Positions 34,210 to 45,766 of a stretch of DNA of 64,000 nucleotides are shown piece after piece. The translations under genes and the position numbers were made by a program. Position 1 is the stretch's first letter; each line of letters begins with the position of its first letter. The DNA is from Musa acuminata AAA Group. Lineage: Eukaryota; Streptophyta; Magnoliopsida; Zingiberales; Musaceae. A model generated the notes under the pieces. That model searched no databases, was not told the origin of the DNA, and was given only the letters and a program-made list of their open reading frames with translations. The stretch is from the NCBI RefSeq assembly GCF_036884655.1, contig NC_088359.1, forward strand, positions 21,441,001 through 21,505,000. Reading direction: 5' to 3'.

Positions 34210-36415
34210 TTCTCCCCCACTTATCCCTTCGACGTCCTCGTCGAAGCCTTTGTGAACACTGTAACTCTTCGCCTTTGCTGAGTCTTCAATCTTCTGCTCT
34301 AGCTACAATGCGCCTCTTGGCTCCCAACTGCTCTCCGCTGCTGTTTTTGAGTAGTCGAACCTTTGATCCGCCATGCTGCTTCAACTCGCCAATGACTCTG
34401 ACTCTGGTGTGGGGTTGGCTGAGTTGTGTTGATCCTCGTTGATTCCTGCGGATCCACCAAATGAAGGAAAAGACCATCCTTACTGCGCCAGTCTCTCAAA
34501 ATTTCCACATGCTGCTTGAACTGGGTGGATGCTTGTTGGAGCTTTAACGAGCATCGCCTCGCAAACTTCTGAAGTTTTGGGTCCTTCCTCCACAAAATCT
34601 GCTCATTGACTCTTCTTTCAGTTAGTTGTCACATCCAAGTAGGTTCGCATCACTTCCGCTTTCGATTGGCATTTCGTTGGGAAATGAGGCGGACAATCTA
34701 CTCTCAGTAGCACTGATCACCGTTGGTGAGGATTTGACAACTATTGTCTTCCATTATCTTCGAAGGGTCTTTGAACTTGTGCAGCGCTCCTCTGCTGGAT
34801 AGATAAGAGAATTGGGGTACTCGGTTTCGCCCATTCTCTTAAGGATTGAGAAGGCAAAGGTTACTTGACTTCGCCCGCCTCCTCGAGGTTGTACTTCATG
34901 CATCGAGTTGGTTACTGGCTTTCGCCTGCTCTTTGCTCACACTTCTGAAGCACTTGAAGTGTTTGCACTCCTTGCGTTGAGTTAGCTACTGTGATTCACC
35001 TTCTCAATGCCATCGAACTTCTGGAATGCGGGAAGTTTTCACCCCAACTTGGAGTAATTCTCTGATAGATGAGGTCGCCTCTGGGATTGTACCGTCTTCT
35101 CCATCAACCCTGCCGCCTACTCTACTGAGTAGCAAAGGTACAGCACCGTGTACTGCCTGCTTCGTTCCTTGGTCATGCACTCTTGCATGACCCGAAGTCC
35201 TTCACTTACGGCTATCTTGATGAGAAACTTGTTGACACCGGTCTTACGAAGTTTCTTGGCCTCTGCCCTTCAGCCTTGTCTCGGTACTTGGAGATTGCCT
35301 CTGCATGCTCCACCTCCTCGGCCCCTTTCACGACCAAACGCTCTCCCTCCGTGAGAGCAAGGGATCAATGACTTTCACGGAAGTCCCGCCTCTGCGGTAC
35401 CATGGCGCTGCCATGCCCATGGCCCTACTATCCGTCTCCTCGCATCTGCATCCCTTTTCTTCACAATCAGTAGATTTGTCTCCGTGGCACTCCTCTGAGT
35501 CCACCTCCATTCTAACTGATGCTTGATTTTGGGTAGCTAAGTCCCTCTGGACTTGTCGTCGCTTCCTCGCCCCTTTCGACCTCCTGCTTCAACACCTCTG
35601 TGTTCTCCAAGCAGTCTGTTTGGTCGATGGAAAGACAGACTACAACTCCCATGCATGGCCTCTTCCATCACATTGTAGGGTTTGCACCGATTCTGTTCTC
35701 CTTAGCTTCCTTGGTAGCAACGTTCGCTTACTCGACCTTGTCCTCTGACTTGTCGGGCTCCCTTAAGCGAATATGAGCTCTGGAGCAGTCCAACTCTCCA
35801 GCTGCTTCGATCATACCTCTGCATGATCAAGTCCCTCTCATGGGACTCACTGGTACTTGCATCCGAACTCTTCCCTTGGTGGAACCCAGCCCCCATATGC
35901 TGATGACCAAGGGTTTTATCTGATGCAAAATTCGATGCACGCACGGAAGACCCGCCTCTGCGGTACCATGGCCTTCACTCCTTGAATCCATAGCCCTTCT
36001 TGCCGTCGTGTTGTTCACCGAAGTGGAGCTCCCAGTAGCTCCCGATCTGGTAGGGGCAGAGGCCCGGGATCCAGACAATGGTGCACAAATTACAGTGAAG
36101 TCGGTGGACTTCGGGAGCTACTAGGCGACGGACTGTCCTAGAGCGGTGCTTCATCTAGGTGTGACCCAAGAGTGGGTGGATGAAGGTCGATTGCTAAAGG
36201 AGCGAACAAAATCGAAGGTGGAGGAGTCCCTGCGATGTATTGGTAGAGGCCACACACATGGAGGGTTCACAATTCGAGTTTATTCTACAAGGATCAGAAT
36301 GCAATGGAGATGTCACCAGGAGGCGACATGGTGCAGCGGATCATGGTGGAACAGTTCGTGGCAATGCGATACACACAAGTTAGTCCCGTGAGGGATGAGA
36401 TCATATGGAGGTTAT
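33756..36415 (-). mobile_element. LTR element without recognisable proteins, minus strand, 3' portion
   Basis: An LTR (34209-33756, minus) reads TGTCACGGACAAAC at its start. The purine tract GTGGGGGAGAA directly before it is a polypurine tract, so this is a 3' LTR and the internal region extends right. The style of LTR recalls Tekay/Del chromoviruses. From 34221 to about 36415 no gag or pol motif is found on the minus strand, only short frames. It could be a large non-autonomous derivative or a heavily mutated internal region. No 5' LTR is seen on the right, where the sequence joins a SIRE-like gag. Confidence 0.55.
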
Positions 36416-36424
36416 TTATTAATT

Positions 36425-37735
36425 CTTATTTAATGAACTTTTTTTAATTTTATAATGAGAAGTTCGAGTTCATCATCACTTGAGCTTTCACTCGAGTGAT
36501 CTTTGTTGGTGAACAAAGATGTCGTGGCTGATGAGTTAGCACAGCTAGGTTCATGGGTCGATGTCGGGAGTTCTCTGTTGGCTGAGCAGGATGCCCAAGT
36601 AGGTCAGGCCTTCGCGACGGGGTGTTGGTCAGTGTTTGTTGGTCCGAGCATCGTCAGCATCGAGCTGCGTCTCTCCGTTCCCGAGATAACTGACAGCTCG
36701 ACCTCCCTCACTGGGTAGCGATTTCCTGGTCAAGGCGCTCATGGCTCGGGGTGACCGCCTACCTACAAAAAAGGCATTCGTTGGGTGATTCTCGACTGTG
36801 GCCCCTCCGATGAGCAAATCAGTTGTTTGTGGAATTGTTTTTCTTCCTCTGGGCTGGATGCTAGCCAGAGGTATTTTATACTATTGTCCGAGGGTCGGTC
36901 GTATGCGGGTTGGTGTGGTGGACGTGCCAAATAGTGCCTTGGTACGGATTCTGACCTAGCGTGTGACATTGGATATGGCGTGTCTTGGACCCAAAATAGG
37001 CTCTATCAATATTCATTTGTTCTAAGTGTCAAATCCTTCATGTTCTTGGGAAGGTTATACTTGAGTTCTTCATGTGCATTGCACATCATTTCATAGGTCA
37101 TCAAAGACCCAATAAGTTTTTCAATCAGATAATGGTTCAAGTTTTTTAATTATTGTATTGTCATTACTTTCGAATCCTAATTTTTAGAAAGTAATCGTAA
37201 AACTTTATTCATAAGTTCAAGATACGAAAAACTTTTACCAAGAGCTTTTAGGCTCTTGACGATATCCATAAAATGGGTGTATATGTCTCCAATAATCTCG
37301 CTTGGTTCTATATGAAATAACTTAAAATCACGCATCAAAATATTTATTTTAGAGTATTTAACTCTACTAGTGCCTTCGTGTGTGATTTCGAGTGTGTGCC
37401 AAATGTCAAAAGTCGTTTCACAAGTAGAAACCCGATTGAATTCATTTTTGTCTAAGGTGCAAAATAGAGCATTCATAGCTCTAGCATTCAAAGAGAAAGT
37501 CTTCTTCTTCAAATCATTTCAATCATTCATTGGAAGAAAAGACTTTTGAAAATCATTTTTGATAATATTCCGTAAATTGAGATTCAACGAAAGCAAAAAA
37601 TCTCTCATCCGAGTTTTCCAATAAGTGTAGTCTATCCCATTGAATATAGGAGGACGAATGATAGAAAAACCATCTTGAAAACTGAAAAAAGCCATTTCTC
37701 TTGGGTGTTAAACCAAATGAGAAAGAACGTGGGGT
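36425..37735 (-). pseudogene. SIRE-like gag relic, interrupted
   Basis: Pieces match the gag of the intact neighbour. They are a block with [24 protein letters not shown] (37512-37177) and [15 protein letters not shown]; then Y-E-M in the 37100 region; and, beyond the solo LTR, S-D-D-E-L-E-L-L-I-I-K-L-K-K (36503-36425), the equivalent of the acidic stretch before the zinc knuckle. The N-terminal part (37744-37553) is in another frame. It is non-functional. Confidence 0.8.
36504..37008 (-). repeat. Solo LTR of the gypsy family, nested in gag
   Basis: 505 bases from TGTTGGTGAAC to CTCTATCA, similar at both ends to the LTR at 2806-3447. The flanks are ATCTT (36499-36503) and ATATT (37009-37013), a likely five-base target duplication with one change. 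Gag sequence continues on both sides, so this is an insertion that later lost its internal part. Confidence 0.7.
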
Positions 37736-37745
37736 TGATACCAAT

Positions 37746-39255
37746 TGTTAGGAACGAGTCGGCATTAAGATACAAGGGTGAATTAGTACAGTGGTAAAAA
37801 CATCAATTCTAAAATCTTTCATTCCGATTAAACCCAATTTGGAAAGATATTAACTTTGAAAGCATACAGAAGGGTGTACATCAAAAGTAACGAGGAAGTA
37901 AAGTAGTTTGCAATAAAGATAAACAACAAAACAGAAATGCAAACCGTTTTATAATGGCTCGATCATCGTGACCTACATCCACTCCACTGATTCCTCTTCC
38001 GTCGAGGCCATCGACATCCACTAACGATCTACTTTCAATGGACGAAGATCAACTACCATTATAACTTGATTCTCCTTTTGACAGGTTCAGGAGAGAACCT
38101 TTACAACCTTTTTTTATAAAGCTTCTCTCACACTCTCCCTTAGAATGATCTCTAAATTTTAGGAGGAGAGACTCTACACTTTACAAGGGTTTTCAACTTT
38201 AGAAACATAGAGTTTTTTTATCACCTTTCATGTTGCTCTATGTAGGAATAACTAAGGTATTTATAGACCCTAAATGACTTCAAAACTTGGAGCTAAAATT
38301 CAAATCCCAGAGATTTCAGGGTGGTACCACTACCCACTGGCAGTACCATCACCTGACAATCTCGAAGATTGAGTCTGGGCGGTACCACCGCTTGACAAAG
38401 TCTTGAAGACTATGCCACGATGGTTCCACCTGTTGGATCACTGTTTGGGCCTTTCACTATGTCCAACACAGGTCAAACTTGGGCTCAATTGACCCCTAAT
38501 TGAGTTTGCCCAATTCCAACCCAATTATGTGATAACTACGAATTCTAAGACATTCACTAAGCAAAATAAATTTGTAAGTCTAGGTTTCTTTCGGCGATCT
38601 TCCGGCGAACTTCCGACGATCTCTCGGCAATGTTCTAACAGACTCCCGACAAGTTACTAAACTTCATGATAATCTTCTTGGTGAGTTTCGATGAGCTTCT
38701 TTGACAAGCTCCTGGACTTCTCGGTCAATTCTGATAGAACTTTTGATGAACGTCTGGACTTCCGACGAACTCTCGAACTCCCAACGAAATCTCGTTCTTG
38801 ACTTCGGGACTTCATTTTGATTTATGCCTTGATCGCTATCATAGTTAATCATGTACACTTAAAACCTACTTTGATCTAGATAATTATTACAGAGCTAATC
38901 AAATGTTGTCCGATCATGTCATTGGTTCATCGACGCCTCGTTTGATTCTTTGATGCATCGTCCTCTCTTGTGGCTTATTACTCAATTGGTCAGTTGACCT
39001 CCGCAACTCTGATTTACTTGGCATAATTTTTGTTCTTCTTGGCCCGATGCCCGAATCTATGACCCGAAGCCTTCTGCCGATACGTCGACCGATCCTTCGA
39101 CTCAACGTCTAATCTTCTAACATGTTTTTCTTTGGCCCAACATAATTATTTCTGCTATTATCTCTCCCTGATCGAAGCTTCCTACGTCACTCAAAACGCA
39201 GATCAAATCATAAATAGTATCAATTGGTTTCATTATCAAAATTAGAGATTCAACA
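37746..39255 (-). repeat. 5' LTR, SIRE-like family 2
   Basis: The right-hand end is GAGATTCAACA and the left-hand end TGTTAGGAACG, next to the primer site. It contains the U3 GC-rich boxes (near 38335-38430) and a CCTAAATGACTTCAAAACTTGG-type leader. Length is about 1510 bp. Confidence 0.7.
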
Positions 39256-39905
39256 AGTACCATTGCCTAACACTAGGCGATACCACCGCTCAGTCTGGCG
39301 GTACTACCACCTAACAAAGTCTCAGAGATTGTCTTAGAGACTGAGCCTCTTGTAGTGCCACCACTTGAACCGGCGGTGCTACCACTTGACCCAACTTTTG
39401 GGTCATTGAATGGGCCTTTCTCTTAGCCCAAAATAACCCCACTTTGGGCCCAGTTGACCCTTTATTGAGTTGGCTTAATTACGTTCTAAACCAACCTAAT
39501 TACAACTAAAAATACTTTGATCTCGACAATTATTACAAAGCATTAATCACATTGTCCAGCACGTCATTGGTTCATCGACGCTTCGTACAATCCTTCGACA
39601 CATCATCCTCTTTTACATCATTTTGCCCAATCGGTATGTTGACCTCCGCAACTTTGATTTCCTTGGCGCAATATCCACTCTTCTAGGCCCGATGACCGAA
39701 CTCATGGCATGAAGCCTTCTGCCAACACGTCGACCTTCCATTGGTCCGACGTCTAATCTTTTGACATGTTTCACTTTGGCCCAACATTGATTTTTTTTGC
39801 TTTAATTATCTCTTCATGATCAAAGCTAATCCTATGTCACTCAAAATGCAGATTAAATCATAAACGCTATCAATTAGTTTCATCATCAAAATATGAGATT
39901 CAACA
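39256..39905 (-). repeat. Truncated LTR, SIRE-like family 2
   Basis: This copy runs parallel to 38335-39255, sharing GTCATTGGTTCATCGACGC, GACCTCCGCAACT and the end GAGATTCAACA, and then stops. Only the U3 part is present. It lies directly behind the longer LTR, giving two same-direction LTR ends 650 bases apart. Confidence 0.65.
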
Positions 39906-39907
39906 AG

Positions 39908-41103
39908 TGTTGGGAAATCTTGGGGGCGACATCACATGCACAACGGAAGAATAGAAAACAAAATCCCCAATTCCCAAAGATATGTTCGTCGTCGTGCGAA
40001 GATTGATGCGCAAAAATCCGTGAAACTTAAAACTGCGTATAGAATAGATTGTGTTACCTAGGGAGATCATATATCCCTGTGTCCCTGTAGATCTCTAAGA
40101 GAGGGTGAAGGAGGTCAAGCGCTCTCCTCTCTAGCGATGATCCATATAACAGGGCTATGATAATGCTCCTTAAAACTCTAGGCCTGCTCTGAGGTGGAGA
40201 GGGTGAGGAGAATAGAAGAGACAAGGAAAGGCTCTAGCCTATGAGCCACTGAATCCCTCATATTTGTAGAGGTCCCCTGTCAACTCAACCATAATGGATC
40301 CTCCCCATTAGGTATTGGATCTTCTTCCAACTACCCAAGCCTCTTAGAATAGTGGATCTCTATCCAATAATCTCTAATGGGCTCTTATTGGATCTCATCT
40401 ATATGATCCAATAATTCATGGGCTTATTGGATATCCAATAAGATAGGGGCTTTGACGGATATCTCATATCCGAACCTCTACTCATCATAATGCCTACCAT
40501 ATGTGTGTGACCCTCTAGGCCCAATATCGAGCTAGCCGTGAGTCATACCTGTCATAACTCCTTCTAGCACAGTGAATTATTATCTCCATAATAATTCACT
40601 CGACTCATCGATTGCGAACGTATTAAGCCATTATGTAGCAGCCCCCAAACGATATAGAGGAATCCAATCCATTGGACCTATCCATCCTCAGTTACTGTGT
40701 ACCTATAGTCCCTCATCCATCTAATATCCCAGAGACCATATACTGGGTATGGTGCTATCAGACCCATACGGTTTCTACTCGAGTCTCGTTCTAATTGAAT
40801 TCTCCCAGAGAACTCTTTCTCTCTCAATCTGAATGACCCTGGCTAGGGATTTGTTTGGGCAAGAACATATGAGACATTGCTCTCATGACACCGAGAGTAG
40901 ATGATCCTCTATCGACACTCAATAGCCATCGTAAGGTTGACTACCACTCTTGAAGATCGGATGTGCTAGATCTGGGACATCCAAACCTATAAGTCCGGTA
41001 CCAAAGAGTGGAGCACTCACATAAGACATCCTTAGTGTCTCATGCTAGTTATATGTCCCCTGCAAGCCAATCACGTGAGTGATGGAATGTGTGACTTAAC
41101 ACA
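39908..41103 (-). repeat. Angela-like copia LTR, minus strand
   Basis: In its own direction it runs from TGTGTTAAGTCACACA to CCCAACA; on the plus strand TGTTGGGAAATC starts at 39908. It is an inverted copy of much of 41490-42637, for example GAATTATTATCTCCATAATAATTC against its mirror near 41958-41983. No primer site lies on its left, so it is a solo or 3' LTR. Confidence 0.65.
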
Positions 41104-42637
41104 TAATCTTTTTACTTATTATATTTTGATATTTATCACTTTATATTGACTATTGCATATATGCATGTATATATTATGATGTCCTTGGATCTATGCAATG
41201 AGAATTGGATTGTGATGAGATCACAATAATAAGTTCGATTCACATTTAAACATAAATCCTAAATAATCTCTGTCATAAGTTACTCGAGAGGGATATCGAG
41301 ATAACCGAACAGACTGGTGTGCTATATACTCGTTCATATGATGAATGCAACAGGTCTCATAGCTGCTTGTGTGGGGACACTAGAGATACAATACATGTGC
41401 TCATTAGAGAATGAGTTCATTGATTGATCTGCTTAAGAAATACTGGATTATTGATGATGTCTTATAGTCAAACAACGATTCCGTGGTCCTAGTGGTGTAT
41501 TTGGTCCTTAGACTTGAGACACCAATGATGTCCTGTATGAGTGCTCCACTCTTTGATACAAGACTTATAGGTTTGGATGTCCTAGATCTAGCACAGTCAG
41601 TATTCAGGAGTAGTAGTCAACCTTACGAGGGCTATTGAGTGTCGATAGAGGATCATCCACTCTCGTGTCATGAGAGGAATGTCCCATGTGTTCTTGCTCA
41701 GACAAATCCCTGGCCAGGGTTATTCAGATTGAGAGAGAAAGAGTTCTCCGGGAGAATCCGATTAGAGTGAGACTCGAGTAGAAACTGTATGGGTCTAACA
41801 GCACCATGCCCGGTATACGATCTTTCGGATATTAGATGGATGAGGGATTATAGGTACATGATAACTAAGGACAAACAAGACTAATGGATTGGATTCCCCA
41901 GTATCATTTGGGGACTATGGCGTAGTTGCCTAGTACGTTCGTAGTCGATGAGTCGAGTGAATTATTATGGAGATAATAATTCACTAAACCAGAAGGAGTT
42001 CTAACAGGTATGACTCACGACCAACTCGATATTGGGCCTAGAGGGCCACACACATATAATAGACATTGCAATTAGTAGAGGTTCGGATATGAGATATCCG
42101 TCTTATTGGATATCCAATAAGCCCCTGAATTATTGGATCCTATGGATGAAATCCAATAAGAGCCCATAAGAGATTATTGGATAGAGATCCACTAATCTAA
42201 GATACTTTGGTAGTTGCATGGAGATCTAATACCCAATAGGGGAGGATCCATCAGGGTTAAGTTGACAAAGAATCTTTATAAAAGGAGGGATTCAGTGGTT
42301 CATAGGCTAGAGCCTTTACTTGCCTCTCCTATTCTCTTTCCTCTCTCCACCTTAGAGCAAGCCTAAAGTTTTGAGGAGCATTCTCGCAATCCTACTGTAT
42401 GGATCACCGCTAGATAGGAGGGTGCTTGACCTCCTTCACCCTCTCCTAGAGATCTACAAGGATTTAGAGATATACGATCTCTCTAGGTAACATAATTTAT
42501 CATATACGCAGTTTTAAGTTTCATAGATTTTATGCACCAATCTTTGCATGATTATGAACATCTATTTGGGAAATTGGGGATTTTATTTTTTTGTTCTTCC
42601 ACTACACATGTGATGTCGCCCCTAAGATTTCCCAATA
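41104..42637 (+). repeat. 5' LTR of an Angela-like copia element
   Basis: The LTR ends CGCCCCTAAGATTTCCCAATA directly before a primer binding site. The 5' limit is uncertain, because the LTR abuts the inverted copy and the typical start is not recognisable. Inside, GTTACTCGAGAGGGATATCGAGATAACCG and related blocks are of the kind I associate with Angela-type LTRs. Much of the 3' half mirrors 39908-41070. Confidence 0.65.
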
Positions 42638-42638
42638 G

Positions 42639-42650
42639 TGGTATCAGAGC
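42639..42650 (+). other. Primer binding site of the Angela-like element
   Basis: TGGTATCAGAGC, a perfect match to the initiator methionine tRNA type primer site, one base after the LTR. Confidence 0.85.
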
Positions 42651-42709
42651 TAGGTTGTTCATGCAAAAAATTGGTTTTGAATTACGTGTGTTGTGTTTTA
42701 TGATGAATT

Positions 42710-43979
42710 TGTTAGGATCGGAGTGGCACTAAGAGGGGGGGGGGGGGGGGGGGTGAATTAGTGCAGCGGTAAAGTGTGATAAACTTTTGACGATTTAAAC
42801 ACTTTCAGAAACTTCGTATGATAAAAGTAACGTTTTCGTTTGAAACCGTTTCGATTGTGTTTTAACTTGAAGAGATAAGTAAGACGGAGACAAAGAAGTA
42901 GAGCATTAAAGTGCAAATGGATTGCAGTAATGTAAATGACAATAAGTAAATGCAAACTAGAGATCACACCGATTTTACAGTGGTTCGGTCAAATGACCTA
43001 CATCCACTTGCGAGGCCCCTCTTCGATGAGGCTCCCACCTTCCACTAGCAAATCTCTTGAAGGGGAAGGGTAAATACCCCTCTTATAACTTTTTACAAGC
43101 GGTTCACTCTTTTACAGATTTTCAGCAAGAAAGAAGGAGGTGAACACTAGCAAATTGAAAACAAGACTAGCAAAGACTTTTCTAAGACCTTTCTCTCAAA
43201 CAATTGCTACTCAAAAAGTTGTAATCTCAACTGAGATTTGAGGGGTATTTATAGGCCTCAAGAGGATTCAAATTTGGGGTCCAAAATTTGAATCTTCTTT
43301 GGTTCCCGATGTTGGCGGTGCCACCGCCTGTCAGTTTTTGACACTGACAGTGGATTGGCGGTGCCACCGTCCAGCCAAACGGTGCCACTGCCTGGCTCTC
43401 GGGTGCTGGGCGGTGCCACCGCCTAGCTCTTGGGTGCTGGGCGGTGCCACCGCCAGACCCTTCGGTTCACTGGTTGGGCTTCAAATTTAGCCCAAACCAA
43501 GTCTAATTTTGGGCCCAGTTGGCCCCTAACCAGGATATAGGATTATCTCTTAATCCTAATCCTAATTACAAGTGAACTACATAACAAAAAAACATCCTAA
43601 GCAAGTTTTCAACCGCGAACGTCGAGTCTTGTTCCGGCGAGCTTTCCGACGAATCTTCTTCCGACGGACTCCCAGCAAGCTCCCGAACTTATGATGACTT
43701 TAACGAGTAGCCGAGCCTTCTCGGTGATCTCTGTGAACCTCTGACGATCTCTTCGGTGAATTTCCGAAAATTCCGACAGGTTCCCGATTTCTTCTCGGTT
43801 GGTTTCGGCAGCATCTCCGACGATTCTTCGGACTCTTAAACGTCCATCGAACTTGACTCCAGTATTCTTGCTTTGTGTTTTTTGGTTATCGTAGTTAATC
43901 CTGCACACTTAACTCAATAATATGTATTAGATCAATTAACCCATCAATTGATTTTATCATCAAAATCCGAGATTCAACA
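42710..43979 (-). repeat. 3' LTR of the host SIRE-like element
   Basis: It runs TGTTAGGATCGG to GATTCAACA on the plus strand, 1270 bases. It has a G tract of about 20 bases near the left end (42736-42755), a TATA box in CTATAAATACCCC (mirrored near 43245), and a U3 array of GGCGGTGCCACCGCC-like boxes at 43312-43460. It is clearly alike but not identical to the 5' LTR at 58406. Confidence 0.9.
43312..43460 (-). repeat. U3 array of GC-rich palindromes
   Basis: About six imperfect copies of GGCGGTGCCACCGCC, each nearly its own reverse complement, separated by CTCTCGGGTGCTG-type spacers. They lie just upstream of the LTR TATA box in element orientation. Equivalent arrays occur at 38335-38430, 39270-39400, 46790-46915, 53640-53735, 59000-59140, 63215-63315 and 63905-64000. 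Confidence 0.85.
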
Positions 43980-43992
43980 ATCTCCCCCTTTT
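43980..43992 (-). other. Polypurine tract of the host element
   Basis: On the minus strand AAAAAGGGGGAGAT directly precedes the 3' LTR start, the usual primer for plus-strand DNA synthesis. The same tract is seen at 53107-53119 in the nested element. Confidence 0.85.
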
Positions 43993-44791
43993 TGATGATG
44001 ACAATCAATTGATGACGGAGTTCAACATAACTCCCCCTATCTATATGCCATATTATGAGAAGATGAAAACACTTGAATTTCATCCATTGAATTCAAGCCT
44101 AAACCGATAAGTTCTAACCGTAGAACTTATCGTTATTCTCGTTAAGCAATAGTAAATACAAAACTTCGGTGAAAATCATTTTCAAGTCGAATGATAAGAG
44201 ACAATTTTTACTACAGCAGGAGATAAAGATTTTCAACATGAATTTCATGATATAAATGTAAGGCATGCTTTCAATATGATCAATCAATCTTGCGATATTC
44301 TCAAAGATTTTGCATGGCATATAAGACATTCATATCACACAAGCTTTTGCAATTCATATAAGTTATGCTATTAAAATGGTATAAGTCATCACTTTTCTCC
44401 CCCTTTGTCATCAACAAAAAGGGAATGAGACTTAAAGCATATAACTTGTGATTATAATATCAGGAATTCAGCACTGATCATACAAAAATTCATCATCCAA
44501 AGTTCATCTTAAGGAGAAATCAGCATTCATCCAGAAGCATATATCCAGAATTTTAAAATTACATGTAAAGAGAAGGTTCAGTTTTCGTTCAAAAGATGAC
44601 CAGCTTCGAACTTGATATTAAGAGTAAACAAAACAGAATAAAAAGATACATCAATCCTTAGGAGGTAATCCATAGTGTTGATACATAACATCTATTTTTT
44701 GATTTAGTTGTCGTAGTTCCTTTAAAATTTCAATTTGCTGGAGTTGAATTTGTTCTTGCTGCGATTTGAGTTGGTCTTGTTGGAATTTGAT
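43993..44791 (-). other. 3' noncoding region of the host element
   Basis: It separates the extra ORF from the polypurine tract. It matches 52670-53106 of the nested element (for example CCTTTTTGTTGATGACAAAGGGGGAG and the TTCAATGGATGAAATTCAAGTG block), so both elements share this conserved 3' tail. Confidence 0.75.
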
Positions 44792-45766
44792 CTAAGATAG
44801 TTCTGCCATAATGAGTCCTTCAGAGGATGAAACAGGAGCTAAAGGTGCTGCACCAAAGGGACTATGAGGAGGAGATTCATTGCCCCTAAAAATTGGTGTT
44901 TCTAGTTGTTCTACTGATGGAGGAATAGGATCTGTCCTTCTAGGTTGCCTTACCCATATTCCATTGTTAAATGTGCACCTAAGTCTCTTTAGTAGATTTT
45001 TATTGATGTTGTTATATCTATCACTTTGAATTGTTTCTTCATCGGGTGGGATGCAAATGTCATAGGCACGAAGAAATCTAGTGATTAACCCCCCATATGG
45101 CAACATAATATCTTTAGATGTAATATCCTGTATGTGTTGCCGTATTGAGTATCCAAAACAGTTATGTTGATCGGTCATAATCCAATACATAGTGCTTATC
45201 TCTATTAGACTCATTTCATCAAGATGATATTGCTTAGGGAATAGTATGCTTGTCATGATATGATGAAGAATCTTAGAGTTAAAAGGTAGTAAGTGTTCGC
45301 AACTCTTGGGTATTATTCCGAGGTCCGAGTTTACAAAAATGGTTTCGACAGCTTCGGTGTAAGTTGCTCCTATTATATTAACATCCCATTTTCCTCTAAA
45401 ATAGCAGCCCCTATCTTTTTTAGTGATTCCAATTAGTTCACAAATAGAATTATCAGAAATCCTAATTTGTGTTCCTAAAATGTAAGTACTTAGGCTATCG
45501 TTATCTACCCATAGGTTTGCATAAAAGAGCCTAACTAACCTAGGATAAATTGGTTCATCTATTTGTAAGAGAGGTAGGGCCTCTAGATGAGCAAACCACC
45601 TGATGGGTTCTAAGTCTCCTAGTTCATCGAGATCAACGTGTTTACCTTTATGGATATATCTTGTTTCAAATTTTGGAAACCTAAGGGCTTCTTCTTTGGA
45701 TCTAAAAAGATCGTGGTCATATGAATCTCCTTCAATCCTTTTCCCTTTTGATCTCTTAGGAGCCAT
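44792..45766 (-). CDS. Extra ORF of a SIRE-like retrotransposon (324 residues)
   Basis: An uninterrupted minus-strand frame lies between pol and the 3' LTR. I start it at the ATG at 45766 (M-A-P-K-R-S-K-G-K-R); an in-frame TTG upstream is not a likely start. The N-terminus is basic. The middle has blocks such as P-I-R-W-F-A-H-L-E-A-L, I-Y-P-R-L-V-R-L-F-Y-A-N-L, S-I-C-E-L-I-G-I and L-P-Y-G-G-L-I-T-R-F-L-R-A-Y. From memory these resemble the 'putative plant transposon protein' domain found in ORFs near plant retroelements. No signal peptide, membrane segment or zinc knuckle is visible, so an envelope role is not supported. The C-terminus is proline-rich and low in complexity. The nested relative at 46277-54302 lacks this ORF. 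The function is unknown. Confidence 0.75.
   Translation of the reverse strand: MAPKRSKGKRIEGDSYDHDLFRSKEEALRFPKFETRYIHKGKHVDLDELGDLEPIRWFAHLEALPLLQIDEPIYPRLVRLFYANLWVDNDSLSTYILGTQIRISDNSICELIGITKKDRGCYFRGKWDVNIIGATYTEAVETIFVNSDLGIIPKSCEHLLPFNSKILHHIMTSILFPKQYHLDEMSLIEISTMYWIMTDQHNCFGYSIRQHIQDITSKDIMLPYGGLITRFLRAYDICIPPDEETIQSDRYNNINKNLLKRLRCTFNNGIWVRQPRRTDPIPPSVEQLETPIFRGNESPPHSPFGAAPLAPVSSSEGLIMAELS

Larger units (their letters stand above)
36416..39255 (-). mobile_element. SIRE-like copia element family 2, 5' fragment with nested solo LTR
   Basis: On the minus strand there is a 5' LTR (39255-37746), a primer site (GGTATCAACC next to the LTR end) and a gag relic (37735-36425). Gag is split by a solo gypsy LTR at 36504-37008. 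The element is cut near 36415 by the neighbouring protein-less element. Its LTR ends differ from the family of the intact elements at 42710-59641 (GTTAGGAACGAGTCGGC against GTTAGGATCGGAG), so I treat it as a sister family. Confidence 0.75.

Noticed and set aside
44792..45766. Envelope protein
   Set aside because: The position fits env-like ORFs of SIRE elements, but there is no signal peptide, transmembrane segment or glycosylation-rich surface region.
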